From contig SYCI01000163.1 in assembly GCA_005787035.1 (NCBI GenBank), forward strand, positions 1 through 44,897: DNA of 44,897 nt, read 5' to 3'. The translations under genes and the position numbers were made by a program. Source of the stretch: Actinomycetota bacterium (GTDB taxonomy: Bacteria; Actinomycetota; Acidimicrobiia; Acidimicrobiales; Ilumatobacteraceae). Within the stretch, counting starts at the first letter, position 1; each line of letters starts with the position of its first letter. The notes beneath the pieces are model-generated. The model made no database searches and was not told where the DNA came from. It saw only the letters and a list, made by a program, of their open reading frames with translations. Of this stretch, positions 41,638 to 44,897 are shown piece by piece.

Positions 41638-42403
41638 TCAGATCCACCAGAACGGGTGCGTGGTCACTCGGTTGTTGACCTTTACGCGCGTTCCGATCGA
41701 CGATAGCCCAGCGCGCCCGATCGACGACGGGTGCCGTCGCCATCACGAGGTCGATGCGCAAGCCGCGACCCTGATGGAAGTCACCCGATCGATAATCCCA
41801 CCACGAGAAGAGGCGATCTCCCTCGTAGAACTTGCGGAACACGTCCGAGAGACCCCACCGTTCGAGCGCCCGCAACGACTCACGCTCCGGTTCGCTGACG
41901 TGGGTGGCCCCGACGAAGGCCTTCGGATCATGAACGTCACGATCGTCGGGCGCGATGTTGAAGTCACCCGTGACGATCACAGGTCGGGTCGCGTCCTCGT
42001 TCTCCTGGAGATGAACCAGAAGCCTCTGCATCCACTCGAGCTTGTAGCGATAGTGATCGTTGTCGAGTGAACGCCCGTTGGGCACGTAGACCGAACTCAC
42101 CCGCACTCCGCCACACGTGGCGGTCACGAGTCGGGCCTCGGGGTCGGCGGGTGCACCGTCGGCGAAGCCGCGCACCGGATCGTCGAGACCAACGCGAGAG
42201 GCGATGGCGACCCCGTTCCACTGCCCCTGGCCGTGATGCACGCACTGGTAACCGAGTTGTTCGAACGCGAGATGCGGGAACGCGTCCTCGGCAAGCTTGG
42301 TCTCCTGCATGCACAACACGTCGGGGCGCACGTCGGCCAGCCAGTCCTCGACCCGCGGCAACCGTGCCCGCAGCGAGTTGACGTTCCACGTGGCGATGCG
42401 CAT
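41630..42403 (-). CDS. xth: Exodeoxyribonuclease III
   Basis: This is an EEP-fold nuclease of 257 residues that acts as AP endonuclease and 3'-5' exonuclease in base excision repair. It shows MRIATWNVNSLRARLPRVEDWL, CMQETKL (metal-binding Glu), SVYVPNGRS, VIVTGDFNIAPDDRDV and the C-terminal catalytic SDHAPVLVDL. With mutM elsewhere in the window it covers the oxidised-guanine repair route. The start is 2 bases after the stop of the NYN-S1 gene, so they share an mRNA. Confidence 0.95.
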   Translation of the reverse strand: MRIATWNVNSLRARLPRVEDWLADVRPDVLCMQETKLAEDAFPHLAFEQLGYQCVHHGQGQWNGVAIASRVGLDDPVRGFADGAPADPEARLVTATCGGVRVSSVYVPNGRSLDNDHYRYKLEWMQRLLVHLQENEDATRPVIVTGDFNIAPDDRDVHDPKAFVGATHVSEPERESLRALERWGLSDVFRKFYEGDRLFSWWDYRSGDFHQGRGLRIDLVMATAPVVDRARWAIVDRNARKGQQPSDHAPVLVDLND

Positions 42404-42405
42404 GC

Positions 42406-43536
42406 CTACTTGACGGCGCCCTTCTTGGCGGCCGACTTCCGAGCCGCCACTTTCTTGGCCGCCGTCTTCTTGGCCGCCGTCTTCTTGACCACGACCTTCT
42501 TCGCCGGCTCCTTCTTCGCCGGCTCCTTCTTCACCGGAGCCTTCTTCGCCGGAGCCTTCTTCGCTGGCTCCTTCTTCACGGGAGCCTTCTTCACGGAAGC
42601 CTTCTTCGTCGCGACCTTCTTGGCCGGCTCCTTCTTCACCGGAGCCTTCTTGGTCGAGGCCACCGTGGTTTCTTCCACGACCTTGGCCGAACCGCGGCGA
42701 CCAGTGGGCTTCAGGTCGATACTGCGACGGGTGGCCACGACCGAAACGACTTCGAGAGACACCTCGTCGCCGATCTTCATCACGTCACGCGCCGAGCGCG
42801 GCATGGGGTCGCCCATGAGCCGCAGCGGGACGTAGCCGTTGACTTCACCCATCTTCACGTACGCCCCGTGCGACGAATAACTGTCGACCACACCTTTCAC
42901 GACCGAACCGATGGGGTGCTTCTCCACGAAGTGGAGGAACGGCAGCACACCATTGACGGCTCGCTGGGCCGACGGCTTGGCCTCGGTCGTGACCTTCTTC
43001 TTGGGTAGCGAGGCACCGGGCGGCGGGGCCTTGGGCACCGGCATCGGTTTCATGGCCGCCGCACTCACCTTGGGAGCCTTCTGCGCCTTCTTCCCGGCCG
43101 GGGCCCGCCGACTCTTCTCACCGCGCACCGGCGTACGCGGCACGAACACCCATCCGACGTTGGGCACGGGCTTACCGCCGATGAGTCGGCCTTCGTCGAA
43201 CAACCACCGGTACTCACCGTGGAACTCCTGGTAGCTGTCGTTCGACAGAATGGACGCGCCGACCTTCTGGGCGATCATCAGTACGAAGGCGTCACCGCGT
43301 CCGACCGTGCCCGCCGGGGGCGCCACGAGCTCGTTGTTGGCGATCGCTTCGTCGAATTCGGCGACTTCCTTGCGATCGATCCGATGACCGAACGTCGCAT
43401 CGACGACGACGGTGATCTTGTCCTTCGGATTCTCGGCCATGAACGCCATGACCGCCTCGTTCAACTGCTTGAGACTGGGCTGCGACCGCCCTTCGGTGGC
43501 GATATTGGAACCGTCGACGATCACGTGGCGAGCCAT
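42406..43536 (-). CDS. Regnase-like NYN ribonuclease with S1 domain and lysine-rich repeat tail
   Basis: The 376-residue protein has three parts. Residues 1-134 are a PIN/NYN nuclease of the Zc3h12a (Regnase) type, with HVIVDGSNIA, ITVVVDATFGH, GRGDAFVLMIA and ILSNDSYQEF; Asp8, Asp46, Asp82 and Asp100 could form the metal site. Residues 207-277 form an S1 RNA-binding domain (GSVVKGVVDSYSSHGAYVKMGEVNGYVPL). Residues 295-376 are 16 copies of a KKxP-type pentapeptide like histone H1 tails. An Ala/Pro/Lys linker joins the first two. It should cut single-stranded RNA while held on nucleic acid. I use the ATG at 43536 with GAGCGGG upstream. xth and the thioesterase follow on the same strand. Confidence 0.82.
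   Translation of the reverse strand: MARHVIVDGSNIATEGRSQPSLKQLNEAVMAFMAENPKDKITVVVDATFGHRIDRKEVAEFDEAIANNELVAPPAGTVGRGDAFVLMIAQKVGASILSNDSYQEFHGEYRWLFDEGRLIGGKPVPNVGWVFVPRTPVRGEKSRRAPAGKKAQKAPKVSAAAMKPMPVPKAPPPGASLPKKKVTTEAKPSAQRAVNGVLPFLHFVEKHPIGSVVKGVVDSYSSHGAYVKMGEVNGYVPLRLMGDPMPRSARDVMKIGDEVSLEVVSVVATRRSIDLKPTGRRGSAKVVEETTVASTKKAPVKKEPAKKVATKKASVKKAPVKKEPAKKAPAKKAPVKKEPAKKEPAKKVVVKKTAAKKTAAKKVAARKSAAKKGAVK
42415..42654 (-). repeat. Sixteen 15-base imperfect repeats encoding a KK[AE]P tail
   Basis: The coding strand repeats a 15-base unit 16 times without interruption, encoding pentapeptides such as AKKAP, VKKEP and AKKTA. On the plus strand this shows as recurring ccttcttc separated by variable bases. 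The block lies wholly within the 3' end of the NYN-S1 gene and keeps the frame. Confidence 0.9.
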
Positions 43537-43583
43537 ACCCGCTCTAGTCAAGCATCCATGGGGGCGTCCGGACCGGCTCGCCC

Positions 43584-43589
43584 TACGAT
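43584..43589 (+). promoter_or_regulatory. -10 element, leaderless HAD hydrolase
   Basis: TACGAT is followed by CGTCGT and the GTG at 43596. No ribosome binding site is visible. Confidence 0.6.
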
Positions 43590-43595
43590 CGTCGT

Positions 43596-44261
43596 GTGAC
43601 GAGTGCGGTTTCCGGGGTTCATCGAGCGGTTTTGTGGGACTTCGGCGGGGTGATCCTCAGCAGTCCCTTCGAGGCCTTCAACCGCTTCGAAGCGGAGCGA
43701 GGGATTCCGCTCGACTCGATTCGACGCGTGAACTCCACCAATCCGCACGACAACGCGTGGGCGCGCTTCGAACGCAGCGATATCGGAGCCGCCGAATTCG
43801 ATGACGAGTTCGCCCGCGACGCGGCCGCCCTCGGGCTCGACATTCGTGGTTCACAGGTGCTCGCCCTGTTGCGCGGTGACGTTCGCCCCACAATGGTTCG
43901 TGCCCTCGACCGGGTCCGCGAGGCCGGCTTCCTCACGGCGTGCCTCACCAACAACATGGTCGGTGGCGACGGACGCGCCGACCGACCCGCCGACGAGCGC
44001 GAACTCGCGATGAACGAGATCATGGCTCGTTTCGATGCCGTGGTCGAGAGTTCCAAGGTCGGGGTCCGTAAACCGGAGCCACGCTTCTACGAGATCGCCT
44101 GTGAACTACTCGGTGTTTCGGCCACCGAATGCGTGTTCCTCGACGATCTCGGCATCAACCTCAAGCCCGCGGCGCTCATGGGGATGACGACCATCAAGGT
44201 CGTGTCGGCCGAACAGGCCATCGAAGATCTCGAGACGATTCTCGGGCTGAATCTGCGCTGA
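43596..44261 (+). CDS. HAD-superfamily hydrolase (HAD-IA)
   Basis: The 221-residue protein shows the HAD nucleophile motif LWDFGGVIL (Asp15), LTNNM (motif II), ESSKVGVRKPEPRFYEIA (the conserved Lys and Pro of motif III) and ECVFLDDLGINLKPAALMGM (motif IV). The DFGGV version, with Gly at the second acidic position of DxD, is that of the epoxide-hydrolase N-terminal-domain-like subgroup; the natural phosphate ester is unknown. The GTG start is preceded by TACGAT and 6 bases. It stands divergent from the NYN-S1 gene and ends 3 bases before the convergent E1 gene. Confidence 0.87.
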   Translation: MTSAVSGVHRAVLWDFGGVILSSPFEAFNRFEAERGIPLDSIRRVNSTNPHDNAWARFERSDIGAAEFDDEFARDAAALGLDIRGSQVLALLRGDVRPTMVRALDRVREAGFLTACLTNNMVGGDGRADRPADERELAMNEIMARFDAVVESSKVGVRKPEPRFYEIACELLGVSATECVFLDDLGINLKPAALMGMTTIKVVSAEQAIEDLETILGLNLR

Positions 44262-44264
44262 GAA

Positions 44265-44897
44265 TCAGAAACCGGCGAAGGTCTCGTCCATGAGATCGGC
44301 CAGTTCCTGATCGTGGACCGTCTTGGAGCCGGTTGCCGGACTACCACTCGCCACTCGCGCCACGTGCCGTAGGTCGTAACCCTGTTCCTTCACGCGCCAC
44401 GTACGGTGCTCGACGAAGTGCCACGGTCCCATGTTGCTCGGTTCCTCCTGCAACCAGACGACCTCACGGGCGTTCGGGTAGCGACTCAAGAGATTGAACA
44501 TCTGCTCGATCGGGAACGGATAGAGCTGCTCGACTCGAATGACCGCCACCGGCGCCTTGCGCTTGTCGCGCTCGGCCATGGCATCCCAGGCCACCTTGCC
44601 CGAGCAGAACACGAGTCGCTTGACGGCCGACGCATCGCTCACGAACGGATCGTCGAGCACCTCTTGGAACGAACCGTGCTCGAGTTCGACCAGCGGTGAG
44701 CGACTCTCCTTCATGCGCAATGGCTGCTTGGGCGTGAAGATCACGAGCGGCTTGCGAACCTCGCGGTGCATCTGCCGACGCAGGACGTGGAAGTACTGAG
44801 CGGCCGTGGTGGCGTTGACCACCTGGATGTTGTCCTCGGCACACAAGGTGAGGACGCGTTCGATACGGGCCGAACTGTGCTCGGGACCCTGACCTTC
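44265..44897 (-). CDS. 2-oxoglutarate dehydrogenase/decarboxylase E1, C-terminal part (5' end outside window)
   Basis: The minus-strand frame is open to the right edge and reads EGQGPEHSSARIERVL before the track's first Met, so the gene continues beyond the window. The visible 210 residues match the end of the thiamine-diphosphate E1 of oxoglutarate dehydrogenase: CAEDNIQVVNATTAAQYFHVLRRQ, KPLVIFTPKQPLRMKESRS, VFCSGKVAWDA, RVEQLYPFP, VVWLQEEPSNMGPW, and a VARVASGSPATGSKTVHDQE ending. In Actinomycetota this is usually the large multifunctional Kgd/SucA protein of the TCA cycle; whether the E2-like N-terminus is present cannot be seen here. Confidence 0.93.
   Translation of the reverse strand, partial: EGQGPEHSSARIERVLTLCAEDNIQVVNATTAAQYFHVLRRQMHREVRKPLVIFTPKQPLRMKESRSPLVELEHGSFQEVLDDPFVSDASAVKRLVFCSGKVAWDAMAERDKRKAPVAVIRVEQLYPFPIEQMFNLLSRYPNAREVVWLQEEPSNMGPWHFVEHRTWRVKEQGYDLRHVARVASGSPATGSKTVHDQELADLMDETFAGF

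Noticed and set aside
42233-42835. Plus-strand ORF with repeated FFAGSFF segments, like a membrane or repeat protein
   Set aside because: It is the antisense reading of the KKxP repeat block of the NYN-S1 gene.

Overview
The window is GC-rich, gene-dense bacterial DNA with almost no non-coding sequence; no gap between genes exceeds 300 bases. The gene content and order point to an Actinomycetota bacterium, and I infer the class Acidimicrobiia without being able to prove it. Evidence for this: the conserved actinobacterial run from a DAK2-domain protein and recG through rsmD, coaD, the DUF177/rpmF pair, rnc, mutM, smc, ftsY, ffh, rpsP, KH, rimM, trmD, rplS, DUF2469 and YraN; an F420-type luciferase-like oxidoreductase; a UvrD2-type helicase with an HRDC end; GTP-dependent PEP carboxykinase; a PIG-L deacetylase; and many genes that look leaderless.

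Layout. 1-2.4 kb: the N-terminal part of recA (minus strand, cut by the window edge) behind a LexA/SOS box, then a DUF983 zinc/membrane protein and a glutamate-semialdehyde-aminomutase-like aminotransferase. 2.5-2.8 kb: tRNA-His and tRNA-Lys. 2.8-7.4 kb: pseudouridine-5'-phosphate glycosidase, an RNA m5U methyltransferase, ribulose-phosphate epimerase, a secreted/anchored unknown, a crotonase-fold protein, a 36-residue membrane peptide missing from the ORF track and a small zinc protein. 7.4-29.4 kb: the long minus-strand information-processing block (ribosomal proteins, tRNA/rRNA modification, SRP and its receptor, chromosome condensation, DNA repair, fatty-acid and CoA biosynthesis), interrupted by an Asp/Val/Thr-repeat lipoprotein and a DUF2079 membrane protein. 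29.5-31.8 kb: rpmB, a cold-shock-like protein ending in an intrinsic terminator, and pckG on the plus strand. 31.8-36.3 kb: minus-strand membrane and lipoprotein unknowns, then an overlapping set of phosphatase-like, PIG-L and alpha-methylacyl-CoA racemase genes and a hydrolase. 36.4-38.3 kb: luciferase-like oxidoreductase and galactokinase. 38.3-44.9 kb: a PH/SHOCT membrane protein, UvrD2-like helicase, a thioesterase, exonuclease III, a Regnase-like NYN nuclease fused to S1 and a histone-H1-like tail, a HAD hydrolase, and the 3' end of an oxoglutarate dehydrogenase/decarboxylase E1 gene (cut by the window edge).

How the genes work together: the central block couples ribosome assembly (L19, L32, L28, S16, RimM, RNase III, RsmD), tRNA maturation (TrmD), membrane targeting (Ffh, FtsY), chromosome maintenance (Smc, RecG, MutM) and lipid/CoA precursor supply (AcpP, PlsX, CoaD). 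Stop/start overlaps of 4-8 bases are common and suggest translational coupling.

The most striking pattern outside the genes is a repeated start-site layout: TANNNT, then 6 (sometimes 7) bases, then ATG/GTG, upstream of at least 14 genes. It implies leaderless mRNAs and helped me choose several starts. The most interesting single protein is the NYN-S1-(KKxP)n nuclease. I saw no mobile element, CRISPR array or phage gene.
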